From positions 62,001-126,000 of the forward strand of contig CAZRCZ010000001.1 of the NCBI GenBank assembly GCA_964598765.1: 64,000 nucleotides of DNA, written 5' to 3'. This document shows positions 8,331 to 16,929 of the stretch, piece after piece; within the stretch, counting starts at the first letter, position 1; the number at the start of each line of letters is the position of its first letter. The notes beneath the pieces were generated by a model, which did no database searches, had not been told where the DNA came from, and saw only the letters and a program-made list of their open reading frames with translations. Made by a program: the position numbers and the translations under genes. Source of the stretch: CAZRCZ01 sp964598765. GTDB lineage: Bacteria; Sumerlaeota; Sumerlaeia; MVZB01; JAJFLK01.

Positions 8331-9267
8331 TCCCATCCCTCAAATACTCCACCGTCAACTGAACCCGCGTCAACGATTGGAATTCCCGCAGAACGCCTTC
8401 CAAAAATTTCATCTTTTCAGCCACTGTGCGGCGGAACGCAAAAGACTTCGCCAACGGCGACGGAATTTGATCCGCCAATTCCTCCGGAGCCAATGCGTCC
8501 ATCCCATGCAAGAGATAGGTAATCGGATGGCCGCGCTGGGCCAGTCGCGCAAGCCCCGAGCGAACCGACGATTCCCCCAAGATCATTCCGAGACTCGCCT
8601 GCAACGGAAGTCGAAGAACGGGCGAAACGGCCAAAGGCAGACGCAACAATGGCGGCTTGGCCGGATCCGGTCGAACCCACTGAGGCGCGATCGCCAATGC
8701 TCCTCCCGAACCGGAGCCGTATTGTCCGGCGTTGTCCAAAGGCTCGTTGGAAATTTTTGACCGAAGTCGCTTTGCTCCCCATCGCAAAAGCGGCCCCCAT
8801 CGCGTCGGCAAGAGCGAGCCGTCGTAGGCGAATCCAAGTTCCTGACAAGCTCGCAAAGTTTGCGGTCCGGCGTTGTATCCGGGCGCGCGAAACCCTAGCG
8901 GCGGCGGTCCGCCCAATTCGGCGATCGCATCTTGAACCGATTCGATTTCGCGTTTGATTTCCTCATAAGGAAGTCGTTCGAGCGCGATCTTGTGATTCCG
9001 CGTGTGATTGCCGAGATCGTGTCCCCGCTTCACGATTTGCTCAACGGCGGCGCGCTTGCGCGGATGTTCCAGATCGCGTGCGACGATGAAGAACGTCGCC
9101 CGAATCGAGAAGCGCTCAAGCAACTCCAAGAGTCGCGGAAGGGCAAAATCAAATACGGGGTCCTGCTCGAAACTCCTTCCTTCCTCATAACCGTAAATCG
9201 GCGCGAGCGTCCAAAGTCCGTCCAGATCAACGTGAACAAAACCGGGGGGAAGGGGAGCGGAGGGCAT
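8320..9267 (-). CDS. polysaccharide deacetylase (NodB homology domain) family protein
   Basis: A 315-residue member of carbohydrate esterase family 4, which removes N- or O-acetyl groups from polysaccharides with a divalent metal. NodB motifs are recognisable: HVDLDGLWTL near residue 12 as the catalytic Asp region, GNHTRNH (about 90-96) as the two metal-binding histidines, and FRAPGYN (about 127-133) as motif 3. No signal peptide is visible at the chosen ATG, so it may act in the cytoplasm, as some lipid-sugar deformylases and deacetylases do. It is upstream of the dehydrogenase on the same strand, separated by a repeat, and divergent from the glycerophosphodiesterase gene. Confidence 0.83.
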   Translation of the reverse strand: MPSAPLPPGFVHVDLDGLWTLAPIYGYEEGRSFEQDPVFDFALPRLLELLERFSIRATFFIVARDLEHPRKRAAVEQIVKRGHDLGNHTRNHKIALERLPYEEIKREIESVQDAIAELGGPPPLGFRAPGYNAGPQTLRACQELGFAYDGSLLPTRWGPLLRWGAKRLRSKISNEPLDNAGQYGSGSGGALAIAPQWVRPDPAKPPLLRLPLAVSPVLRLPLQASLGMILGESSVRSGLARLAQRGHPITYLLHGMDALAPEELADQIPSPLAKSFAFRRTVAEKMKFLEGVLREFQSLTRVQLTVEYLRDGKMD

Positions 9268-9400
9268 GACGCGCGATTCTCACAAAGAGGGATCATCGCG
9301 GGCAAGCGACAAATGCCCTTGACTCCCGCCCGCAAAACTTGCATCACCATGGCTGGCGAGCTTCAAGGCCGTCTCATCCTTTCCGCGGAGATGACAAGTC

Positions 9401-10951
9401 ATGAAAAAATTCACTTTTGCCTTATCGTTCGGCGTTGCGATGTTTTCGCCCAGCCTCCGCGCGCGGGATTTTGATTTCTTTCAACCGCTCAATCCCCCGC
9501 GCAGGTTTCAAGTAATGGTCCATCGCGGCGAGGCGGGACAGGCTCCCGAAAACACCCGATCCGCCTTGACGCGATGCATCGAGGATGGATTGGAATGGGC
9601 GGAGATTGATTTGCGCCTGACCAAGGACGGGCATCACGTCCTCTCGCACGACGCGACCGTGGACGGCAAATCGAACGGCAAGGGATTTGTTAAAGATCTT
9701 TCTCTTGAGGAATTGAAGAAACTCGACGCGGGGTCGTGGTTTGCCGCGCGTTACGCCAAGGAACAATACCTTACGATTGAGGAGTGTTTCGAGATCGTCA
9801 AAGGCAAGCTCAACCTCTATCTCGATTGCAAGGAGATCCATCCGGAGCAACTCGTCCAAGACATCTTAAAGGCCGGAATGGAAAAGCAGGTCATTGTCTT
9901 TGACGACCCGCCGACGCTCAAGCGCGTCCGCGAAGCGTCGGGCGGCAAAGTGGCTGTCATGCCGAAGTGGCATCCGGCAAACGGAACCACCGAATGGATC
10001 GAGAAAATTCAGCCCGACGCCGTGGAGATTGACGCGCCGGAACTGACGCCGGAAATCGCGCGGACGTTTCACGAAAAGGGAATCAAGGTCCAGACCAAAA
10101 ACTTGGGCGAATGGGACAAGCCGGAATTTTGGGACAAGGTGATTTCATCGGGAGTGGATTGGATTCAGACCGATCTGCCGGAGGAAATCATCGCACGCGA
10201 TCTTTGGCGGCGCATCCCCAAGCGCCCCGTCCGGATTTCGCTTCATCGCGGCGCGAACCGCTACGCGCCGGAAAACACGGTCCCTGCGTTTGAAAAAGCG
10301 ATTCGCCTCGGAGCCGATTTCGTCGAGTTCGACGTCCGCACCACCAAAGATGGAAAACTCTTTCTCATGCACGACGGCCGATTCAACCGCACGACGAACG
10401 TTCAAGGGGACATCGCCCAATCCGATTCCAAGGACGTCGCTCCGCTCGACGTCGGCGCATGGTTCGGCAAACCGTTCGTCGGCGTGAAAATTCCCTCGCT
10501 CGACGATTTTCTTACGGCGGTCCAAGGCAAGGTTGATCTCTATTTCGACGCCAAGGCGATTGCTCCCGAATCGCTTGCCGAAGCGGTCGAGCGTTATCAC
10601 ATGGCCGAGCGGACGATCGTTTATCAGGGACCGGCGTTCCTGAAAAAACTCAAGGCGATTGATCCGAAAATCCGCGCGCTTCCGCCTCTCGATAAATTCG
10701 AGGAAATTGACGCCTACGCGGAGGACTTGAAACCCTACGCGGTGGACGCGCGGTGGAACGTCCTCTCCAAGGAAATGATCGCGCATTGCCACGAGCGGGG
10801 CATACTCGTCTTTTCCGATTCTATCGGCGCGCACGAAAAAATCGAAGATTATCTTCAGGCGATGGATTGGGGCATTGACTTGATCCAGACCGATCATCCT
10901 CTTCGCGTCATGCGGGCGATTGAATTGCTTGCGCGCCGCAATGACCGGTGA
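9401..10951 (+). CDS. exported glycerophosphodiester phosphodiesterase with two tandem GDPD domains
   Basis: A 516-residue protein made of two copies of the GDPD barrel, which hydrolyses glycerophosphodiesters to glycerol-3-phosphate and an alcohol. A signal peptide (MKKFTFALSFGVAMFSPS) targets it outside the cytoplasm. The first copy (about 37-265) has VHRGEAGQAPENT, EIDLRLTKDG and SHDATVDG; the second (about 275-510) has LHRGANRYAPENT, EFDVRTTKDG and MHDGRFNRTT. Both keep the HRG, PENT, ExD and HD residues that form the metal site, so both may be active. Copies are clearly diverged, indicating an old duplication. The start has a GGAG site at 9387. The downstream genes are an MNT/HepT pair and another phosphodiesterase. 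Confidence 0.9.
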   Translation: MKKFTFALSFGVAMFSPSLRARDFDFFQPLNPPRRFQVMVHRGEAGQAPENTRSALTRCIEDGLEWAEIDLRLTKDGHHVLSHDATVDGKSNGKGFVKDLSLEELKKLDAGSWFAARYAKEQYLTIEECFEIVKGKLNLYLDCKEIHPEQLVQDILKAGMEKQVIVFDDPPTLKRVREASGGKVAVMPKWHPANGTTEWIEKIQPDAVEIDAPELTPEIARTFHEKGIKVQTKNLGEWDKPEFWDKVISSGVDWIQTDLPEEIIARDLWRRIPKRPVRISLHRGANRYAPENTVPAFEKAIRLGADFVEFDVRTTKDGKLFLMHDGRFNRTTNVQGDIAQSDSKDVAPLDVGAWFGKPFVGVKIPSLDDFLTAVQGKVDLYFDAKAIAPESLAEAVERYHMAERTIVYQGPAFLKKLKAIDPKIRALPPLDKFEEIDAYAEDLKPYAVDARWNVLSKEMIAHCHERGILVFSDSIGAHEKIEDYLQAMDWGIDLIQTDHPLRVMRAIELLARRNDR

Positions 10952-11027
10952 GAGCAATTCCGTCTCGCAACGCGGGGCGTTTTTTGTGAGAATAAACGAG
11001 AAGCCGAACGCGGAGGCTGTCTCCACC

Positions 11028-11348
11028 ATGAAACGCGAACAAGTCATTCAAATTCTTGCGGAACATCAGTCCGAGTTGCGGGACTTCAAGGTTAAGTCCC
11101 TCGAACTTTTCGGGTCCGTCGCGCGAGGAGACTCCGCCGAAGCCAGCGACGTGGATTTGCTGGTCGAGTTTGAACCCGACGCCCGCGTCGGAATGTTTCA
11201 CTTCTTGCGCCTGAAGGAATATCTGGAGCAAATCCTCGGCGTGGAAAAAGTGGATCTGGTTTTGCGGAGCGCCGTTCATAAGGCATTGAAGGAAATCATT
11301 TATTCGGAGGCGATCCGTGTTCCCCTTGAAGTGGAAATTCCGCGTTGA
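11028..11348 (+). CDS. MNT-family minimal nucleotidyltransferase antitoxin (MntA-like)
   Basis: A 106-residue minimal nucleotidyltransferase. In characterised MntA/HepT modules the enzyme neutralises the HEPN toxin by AMPylating its active-site tyrosine. The signature GSX10DXD is intact (Gly29-Ser30 and Asp41, Asp43 in GSVARGDSAEASDVD). The ATG at 11028 is preceded at 9 bases by GGAGG; the longer frame from 10920 is not supported. It begins 76 bases after the tandem phosphodiesterase gene and overlaps the start of the HepT gene by 32 bases, the usual compact layout of this module. Confidence 0.9.
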   Translation: MKREQVIQILAEHQSELRDFKVKSLELFGSVARGDSAEASDVDLLVEFEPDARVGMFHFLRLKEYLEQILGVEKVDLVLRSAVHKALKEIIYSEAIRVPLEVEIPR

Positions 11349-11664
11349 AGACATACTGGAAGCCGCCGGGTTTATTCTGGAACACACGGCGGGACGGACC
11401 GGCGGGCAATTTGTCGCGGACATGGTTGTGCGCGATGCCATCGGCATGAAATTCATCATCATTGGGGAAGCCGCCTCGCGCATCCCGCAGGAGATTCGAC
11501 AACGGCACCCCGAGGTTCCGTGGAGGTTGATGATCGGAATGCGAAACGCGATGGTCCACAACTATGGCGATGTGAAATACGAAGTCGTATGGGACACGAT
11601 CAACAAGGATATTCCTCCGCTGATTCCTTTGCTCAAAAAAATAGTGGAGGAAGAACAAGAATGA
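11317..11664 (+). CDS. HepT-like HEPN ribonuclease toxin
   Basis: A 115-residue HEPN-domain protein of the HepT/DUF86 type, the toxin partner of MntA, predicted to cut RNA. The catalytic Rx4HxY motif is intact as RNAMVHNY (Arg76, His81, Tyr83). The GTG start at 11317 lies 6 bases after CGGAGG and inside the end of the antitoxin gene; no ATG fits the conserved N-terminus better. Its stop overlaps the ATG of the next gene (ATGA, 11661-11664), so a phosphodiesterase gene is translationally coupled to the toxin, an uncommon arrangement. Confidence 0.88.
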   Translation: MFPLKWKFRVEDILEAAGFILEHTAGRTGGQFVADMVVRDAIGMKFIIIGEAASRIPQEIRQRHPEVPWRLMIGMRNAMVHNYGDVKYEVVWDTINKDIPPLIPLLKKIVEEEQE

Positions 11665-12494
11665 ATTTTACGAAAAGCGCCTCAAGAAAAAAATTCCAAT
11701 TCGCCCTGCTAGCTTTGACCGGTCGCGTTTTGGGGAACGCTTTAGTATTCGCTGATCCCACTCCCAAACCGCTCATCCACACCCACGCGCACAATGATTA
11801 CGAGCATCCGCGTCCCCTGTTCGACGCGCTCGATCACGGGTTTTGCAGTGTCGAGGCCGATGTTTACCTCGTGAACGACGCGTTGCTCGTCGCGCATGAG
11901 GCCAAGCAGGTGCGGCCCGAGCGCACCCTTCAATCGCTCTACCTTGATCCCCTGCTGGAGCGCGTCCGCAAAAACGGCGGGCATGTTTATCCCGATGGTC
12001 CCGAATTTTTTCTCCTGATTGACGTCAAATCGGACGGCGAAAAGGTCTATGAGGTTTTGCGTCCCATGCTCGAAAAATACGCCGAGATGCTGACCGAATT
12101 CACGGCGACCGACGTCAAGACCAAGGCGGTCACCGTCGTCATTTCCGGCAATTGCCCGCGCCAGAGTCTCATGACCGAACTGCACCGCTACGCCGGGATT
12201 GACGGACGGATCGCCGATCTGCCGGGCAACGTCAACGCCCGCCAGATGCCTTGGATCAGCGACCGCTGGAGCGAGCATTTTCATTGGTATGGTTCCGGCC
12301 CGATGCCCGACGACCAGCGGCAGAAACTGCGCGAGATCGTCGAGAAGGTCCACGCGCAGGGGAAGAAGTTGCGCTTTTGGGCGACGCTCGACAAGCCCGA
12401 AGTTTGGAAGGAACTCCTCGATGCAAACGTGGATTTCATCAACGCCGATCATCTGGCGGAATTGGAGCAATTTCTCCGCGAGCGGGAGAAATAA
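11661..12494 (+). CDS. exported PI-PLC/GDPD-superfamily phosphodiesterase, AIM6-like
   Basis: A 277-residue protein of the phosphatidylinositol-phospholipase C/GDPD superfamily resembling the AIM6 branch (THAHNDYEHPRPLFDAL followed by SVEADVYL). The signal-like N-terminus (MNFTKSASRKKFQFALLALTG) predicts export. Likely metal ligands are in HAHNDY, EADVY and IDVKSDG; the C-terminal FINADHLAEL closes the barrel as in GDPD enzymes. The true substrate of this branch is poorly known. Its ATG overlaps the hepT stop and GGAGG lies at 11647, so translation is coupled. Together with the tandem GDPD gene it brackets the MntA/HepT pair. Confidence 0.82.
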   Translation: MNFTKSASRKKFQFALLALTGRVLGNALVFADPTPKPLIHTHAHNDYEHPRPLFDALDHGFCSVEADVYLVNDALLVAHEAKQVRPERTLQSLYLDPLLERVRKNGGHVYPDGPEFFLLIDVKSDGEKVYEVLRPMLEKYAEMLTEFTATDVKTKAVTVVISGNCPRQSLMTELHRYAGIDGRIADLPGNVNARQMPWISDRWSEHFHWYGSGPMPDDQRQKLREIVEKVHAQGKKLRFWATLDKPEVWKELLDANVDFINADHLAELEQFLREREK

Positions 12495-12519
12495 GCAACA
12501 TTCAACGCGAAGACGGAAG

Positions 12520-12600
12520 TTCAACGCAAGGACGCCAAGACGCAGGGAGGTTGCCGAATGTTCCCTTGCGTCTTTGCGCCTTTGCGTTTAATGAGTTGAA
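12520..12600. repeat. dispersed palindromic intergenic element (CGCAAGGACGCCAAGACGC type)
   Basis: Imperfect inverted repeat with a left arm at 12520-12548 (TTCAACGCAAGGACGCCAAG...) and a right arm at 12561-12591 (CTTGCGTCTTTGCGCC...). It fills the gap between the phosphodiesterase and the membrane protein. The same words recur at 18155-18246 and 20777-20850. Confidence 0.75.
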
Positions 12601-12602
12601 AG

Positions 12603-13607
12603 ATGATGCGAGTGCGGAACCGCTCCAAGAAACGCCCGAGCGCGTGGGAACTCCGCGAAGGGGATCTTCCGTCCCCCGAAATTCTCGAACGCGAACCCCG
12701 CCTGCGCGGATTGGAAAACAATCCCGTCTTTCGATTGATCGTCTGGCGTCGGCGCGTCGCCCCGCTTCAACAGATCGTGCCCGGAACACCCGGAGCCCGT
12801 GTGGCTTTTTTGTCCCTCTTGTTCTATCTGGGGTTATCGGTCATTACGCAATTTTATCGTCCGGTTTGGGCCGTTTACCCTTTGACCATGTTGTTCATAC
12901 TTGGCTTCGTCATTCTAAACACTTGGCCAAATTTGATAAAGTTCAGCAGGGAAGCACGTCACTACTCAACATCCTTACTCCACGTTCCGGACATTTACAT
13001 TGACGGATTATTAGAGGCGGGATATCCACTGGAGGAATACGCAATTGGAGTTTGGGGCGCATACTTGGAGCAAATATTTGAAAGAAAACCTCCTTGGAAT
13101 AAGTGGGTTTTCTCGACTGTGAAAATCGGTGCCATCCTGTTGTCGCTTGTGTTGACTCCTCATGGCACCACTCGAGTTATTCTTTTGATGTTGGTGGCCA
13201 CAAGCGTCATCAGCCTGTTTAGGATACATCCCGATCCCTACGTTGCGCTTCTTTCTGCATTGAGCGGCATGTGCATGGAGAGACGTGATCTTGCGCGTGC
13301 CTTTCCCAATCCCAACCCTCTTTGGGGATTCTTTGCCCTATTCGTAATCCTTCCGTTCGTCCTTCTCCCCTCACTCATCCGTGGCACACCCGCATTCCCT
13401 TTCCTTGACCAAGATGGTCTTGTTTACTGGTCAGAGATGCTGATAGCCGCTCTTTTGGGATTTTCGTTCGGGATGATAGAGCGCTACGTGGCTTTTCGTG
13501 ATCGAAAAGAAAACCTGATTTATCTCAAAGGCATTGTGTCAGCCGTTGTTCTCGAAATAGCCGCCGAGCGTGAAAAACACGCCGACTCCGGACGCCAATC
13601 AGATTGA
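12603..13607 (+). CDS. hypothetical multi-pass membrane protein
   Basis: A 334-residue protein of unknown family with about six hydrophobic helices: FLSLLFYLGLSVITQF, YPLTMLFILGFVIL, IGAILLSLVL, VILLMLVATSVISL, FFALFVILPFVLL and MLIAALLGFSFGM. The first 70 residues are basic and presumably cytoplasmic. Two ATGs (12603 and 12606) are possible and no strong ribosome-binding site is seen next to the palindrome just upstream. From about 12890 to the end the DNA is visibly less GC-rich than the first 280 bases and the neighbours, so the gene may be chimeric or partly acquired. No function is assigned. Confidence 0.65.
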   Translation: MMRVRNRSKKRPSAWELREGDLPSPEILEREPRLRGLENNPVFRLIVWRRRVAPLQQIVPGTPGARVAFLSLLFYLGLSVITQFYRPVWAVYPLTMLFILGFVILNTWPNLIKFSREARHYSTSLLHVPDIYIDGLLEAGYPLEEYAIGVWGAYLEQIFERKPPWNKWVFSTVKIGAILLSLVLTPHGTTRVILLMLVATSVISLFRIHPDPYVALLSALSGMCMERRDLARAFPNPNPLWGFFALFVILPFVLLPSLIRGTPAFPFLDQDGLVYWSEMLIAALLGFSFGMIERYVAFRDRKENLIYLKGIVSAVVLEIAAEREKHADSGRQSD

Positions 13608-13611
13608 CGCA

Positions 13612-13690
13612 TCCCCGAAACCCCATTCAATCTGCGAAATCTGTGGCTCACTTCTCGCCTCGCGCTCTTGGCGTCATGGCGGTTCAATCT
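13612..13690. repeat. partial dispersed repeat (CTCTTGGCGTCATGGCGGTTC)
   Basis: Words AATCTGCGAAATCTGTGGC and CTTGGCGTCATGGCGG lie between the membrane protein and the convergent kinase gene. The latter matches the right arm of the palindrome at 50539-50556, but no matching left arm is present, so it may be a decayed copy. Confidence 0.45.
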
Positions 13691-13695
13691 CCGCC

Positions 13696-16600
13696 TCAGA
13701 ATTCCCCGCCGCTGATTTTATCAAGAAAGCACATCGCCAGTCCGATCCCCATCATCCCCCAAGCGGTGTATTGAACCGTCGCCAGATCAAATTGCGATTG
13801 ATTGACCAGACCGACAATGGCCGTCTGTCCCAGCATCAAAACGGCTCCGGCCAAGACGAGATTCGACATGAACGCTCCCCGCGAAAAAGCGGAGAGCGCG
13901 AGCAGAATGCCGGTCGCCAATCCCGCGTGGCTGAAGAGAACGTCCGAAACTCCCGCGACAGGTATCGGAACCTCGAAAACTCCCGCCGCCTTCAATCCCC
14001 ACGCCGCGCAGATGCCCACGCCGCCAAAGAATCGAACGATTTGAAGCAGGGGCAACATCAACTTCGCCAGCGGACTTGCTTGCGGTCGCGCTCCCGATTT
14101 TTTCGCCGCGCGCGATTTTTCCTTCTGCGTCGCGTCGGACGCCAGAATCATCGTCGGCTTGAGAATCGTTTCGGTCAGCGTTTGAACCGCCATTTCCTCG
14201 GCGCGTTTCTTCGCCGTCTTCTCGTCAATCCCCTTGGCCTTCAGCCGTTCGGCCTCGACCCGCGCCAGTTCCTTCTTCTCCTTGCGCCGTTTCCGCGATT
14301 CCTCGACGTCATCCAGCCATCGCGCGATCGGATCGCGCCAAGTGGCGTAGCGTTTGCGCGGCTTGATCTTGTCGGCGGCGCCCCACTTGATCCGCGCCAA
14401 AAGCATCGGCCCGTATCCGAACAAATCCTCAAAGAGTTCCTCCCATCGCTCGCCGCTGAAACGATAAAGAAAATCCTGTAGCGCGTCCTCCGAAACGCCC
14501 TTGATGCGCAATTGTTTCAGCATTTGCTCGATCCGCTCCAGCGGTCCGGCGCGTTGCGCGAGCAAGGGCTTCATCACGAACCGCTGATAGAGAAGCGAGA
14601 ATAAAAACGCCACGACCGCCGCGCCGAGCCAATAAATTCCGACCGCGCGGAAAAGCCAGAGCATGCCGAGGGTCAACGCCGACAGGCTGAACGTCCAAGC
14701 CCACCCCTTGAGCGTCATGCCAAAGAAAACCGCGCGCACCCGGCGGAACAAAAACGTTTTCCGCTTCAATCCATCCATGATGAAATTGATGAGCGGCGTG
14801 AGAACGAACAACCCCAAGACGCCTCCGGCGAAAAGCAACTGCCCCATCGCCGCCAGACCGATGACCAGCGCGGCCATCCCGCCGAAAAATCCAGCAATCG
14901 CGGCTTTGCGCCGCTTCAAAGCTGGCGAGCTGTAATAGGCCAACTCCTCGACTTCCAGCGTTTCGACGTGTTGCTCGCGCGGCGTGTAGGGACCTTTTTC
15001 GCTCTCGACGCCGAGGAACGCCTCCAGATCGCGGATCACCTCGGTCATTCCCGCGTAGCGTTCCTTCGGCTCCTTTGCCATTGTCTTCGTCAGGATCGCG
15101 TTCAACGCCGCCGGAACGCGCCGGATGTGTTTTTCCAGCGGCGGCGGCGCGTCAGCGATGTGCTTGCTGATGATCTCCATCGCCGAGCCGCCGCTGAACG
15201 GCGTTTTGCCCGCGCAGAGATAATAGAGCGTGCATCCGAGCGAGTATTGATCGGCGCGGTGATCCACGCCGGCGGCGTCGCGCGCCTGTTCCGGGGGCAT
15301 GTAGGCCGGCGTTCCCATGGCGATGTCGAGTTGGGTCAAATCCCCTTTGGCTTGGCGCATGATCGTCGCCTCGCGTCCGCCCGACGGCGCTGGCGCCTTC
15401 TCTTCCGCGCCGCGCATTTTCGCCAAGCCCATGTCGGCGATCTTCACCAATCCCTGATCGTTGACCATGAGGTTGTCGGGTTTGATGTCGCGGTGAACGA
15501 TGCCGCGATCATGCGCGTATTTGAGTCCGCGCGCCGCTTGAAGCACGTAACCCGCGGCGGTTTCGAGGTCCAGCTTGCCGTCCTCGCGCACCATGTCCCC
15601 CAAATTTTTGCCCGGGACAAATTCCATGCTGATGTAATGGACGTTTTGATCGCGCCCCACGTCATAGACTTGAATGATGTTGTGGTGGCCGAGTTGCGCC
15701 GCGCTGAGCGCCTCGCGGGTAAAGCGGATCAGAAACTCCGGATTGTTGGCCATGCGCGTCGGCAAAACTTTCAACGCGACCTTGCGGTCCAGCGAAATTT
15801 GCCGCGCGAGGTAAACCATCCCCATGCCTCCTTCACCCAGCTTCTTGGCGACTTCATAGCCGTCCACCGTCATGCCGCTCAGGTCGCCTTTCGTCTTTTC
15901 CTCCGCGTAACCCGGCTCTCCGGGTCCCGCAAGGCTTCCTCCCTCGGCTGTCGGTTCGGCGCGCTCGATTCGGGTTTTGGATTCGTCGTCCGCTTCTTCG
16001 TCGGCCATTCTTCCCGTCGGAGGAACGGCCGTCTTGGTGTCGCTGAGGTCTTCGTCTTCGTCGCGCGTCCGCCGCGCAACCGCAGGGGCGGGTTGATTTG
16101 CGCCCTTCTCTCTTGGCAACAGTCTCGTTTTCCCCGTCGGTTCCGGTCGCGTTTTTTCGGATCGCTCGATGCGCGTTTTTGCGGGCGTTTCGATTCGAGT
16201 TCTTTCAGGTGTCTCAATCCGCGTTTTCTCCGGGACTTCGAGGCGTGTTTTTTCGAGAGGAGGAACGATCGTTTCCCGTTCCTCCATTCCTCGGCGCGAT
16301 GCCGGACGTGGCGACGGCGAGGGCTTCGGCGCGGAGGACGGTCTTGCCAATTGCGCCAACTTCATCGGCACGAAGGTTGCGCATTCCGGACACAAGACGG
16401 CTCCCTGTCCCGCGCCGACTTCTCCCTCCCAAGTGTGACCGCACTTGTGGCAAGTCAGCGTTCGCGAGGGCGACGCCGATTTTTCTCTTTGCGGAATCGC
16501 CGTCTTCGTTTCATCCATGCTCGCGGCGACGGGCGATAGTTTGGGTTTGATGCGCGGTTCCTCACGGGAAATGGGGCGCGGGGCGGGACGCGGCGATGGG

Positions 16601-16815
16601 GAAGCCTTGGCCGGGGCGGTCACTTTGGGAGAGGCGGCTTTGGGAGGTTCTGGTTTAGGCGCAGACGCCTTGGCTTGGCTTTGCCCTTGCGCCGCCAGCG
16701 ACAGCGGCACGATGACCATGCACTCCGGACATTGGACAACACCCTGCCCTTGGGAAACTTCGTCGTCCCACTTGTGATTGCATTTGTGGCAGGTCAGTTG
16801 CACTCGCGCCGACAT
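13696..16815 (-). CDS. membrane Ser/Thr protein kinase with two N-terminal zinc ribbons and a KTR/KTA repeat linker
   Basis: A 1039-residue Hanks-type kinase. Two zinc ribbons of MJ0042 style open the chain (Cys9, Cys12, Cys29, Cys32; then TCHKCGHTW...CPEC near residues 120-150). A charged linker follows with repeated EKTRIETP-like units (coded at about 16105-16265) and TKTAIP/TKTAVP motifs, which may be phosphorylation sites. The kinase domain begins near residue 320 with GEGGMGMVY, VALKVL, HRDIKPDN, IADMG in place of DFG, and GTPAYMPPEQ; all catalytic residues except the DFG Phe are kept. About four membrane helices follow (roughly 620-750), then a basic coiled-coil segment and further C-terminal helices. 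It is therefore an inner-membrane signalling kinase of unknown stimulus. Confidence 0.9.
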   Translation of the reverse strand: MSARVQLTCHKCNHKWDDEVSQGQGVVQCPECMVIVPLSLAAQGQSQAKASAPKPEPPKAASPKVTAPAKASPSPRPAPRPISREEPRIKPKLSPVAASMDETKTAIPQREKSASPSRTLTCHKCGHTWEGEVGAGQGAVLCPECATFVPMKLAQLARPSSAPKPSPSPRPASRRGMEERETIVPPLEKTRLEVPEKTRIETPERTRIETPAKTRIERSEKTRPEPTGKTRLLPREKGANQPAPAVARRTRDEDEDLSDTKTAVPPTGRMADEEADDESKTRIERAEPTAEGGSLAGPGEPGYAEEKTKGDLSGMTVDGYEVAKKLGEGGMGMVYLARQISLDRKVALKVLPTRMANNPEFLIRFTREALSAAQLGHHNIIQVYDVGRDQNVHYISMEFVPGKNLGDMVREDGKLDLETAAGYVLQAARGLKYAHDRGIVHRDIKPDNLMVNDQGLVKIADMGLAKMRGAEEKAPAPSGGREATIMRQAKGDLTQLDIAMGTPAYMPPEQARDAAGVDHRADQYSLGCTLYYLCAGKTPFSGGSAMEIISKHIADAPPPLEKHIRRVPAALNAILTKTMAKEPKERYAGMTEVIRDLEAFLGVESEKGPYTPREQHVETLEVEELAYYSSPALKRRKAAIAGFFGGMAALVIGLAAMGQLLFAGGVLGLFVLTPLINFIMDGLKRKTFLFRRVRAVFFGMTLKGWAWTFSLSALTLGMLWLFRAVGIYWLGAAVVAFLFSLLYQRFVMKPLLAQRAGPLERIEQMLKQLRIKGVSEDALQDFLYRFSGERWEELFEDLFGYGPMLLARIKWGAADKIKPRKRYATWRDPIARWLDDVEESRKRRKEKKELARVEAERLKAKGIDEKTAKKRAEEMAVQTLTETILKPTMILASDATQKEKSRAAKKSGARPQASPLAKLMLPLLQIVRFFGGVGICAAWGLKAAGVFEVPIPVAGVSDVLFSHAGLATGILLALSAFSRGAFMSNLVLAGAVLMLGQTAIVGLVNQSQFDLATVQYTAWGMMGIGLAMCFLDKISGGEF

Positions 16816-16929
16816 TCCTTCGCGGAATCCTATGTCCTGTGATTCATCACCGGTTGATCCTACCCGTCAGGTTTGGCGGCGGTCAAGATGTAGAAGGAAT
16901 GGGGGGCGGCTCGGCTTATCAATTTTGCT

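Noticed and set aside
14968..16539. Plus-strand open frame of 523 codons
   Set aside because: It lies over the kinase gene on the opposite strand; low-complexity arginine-rich translation, no ribosome-binding site.
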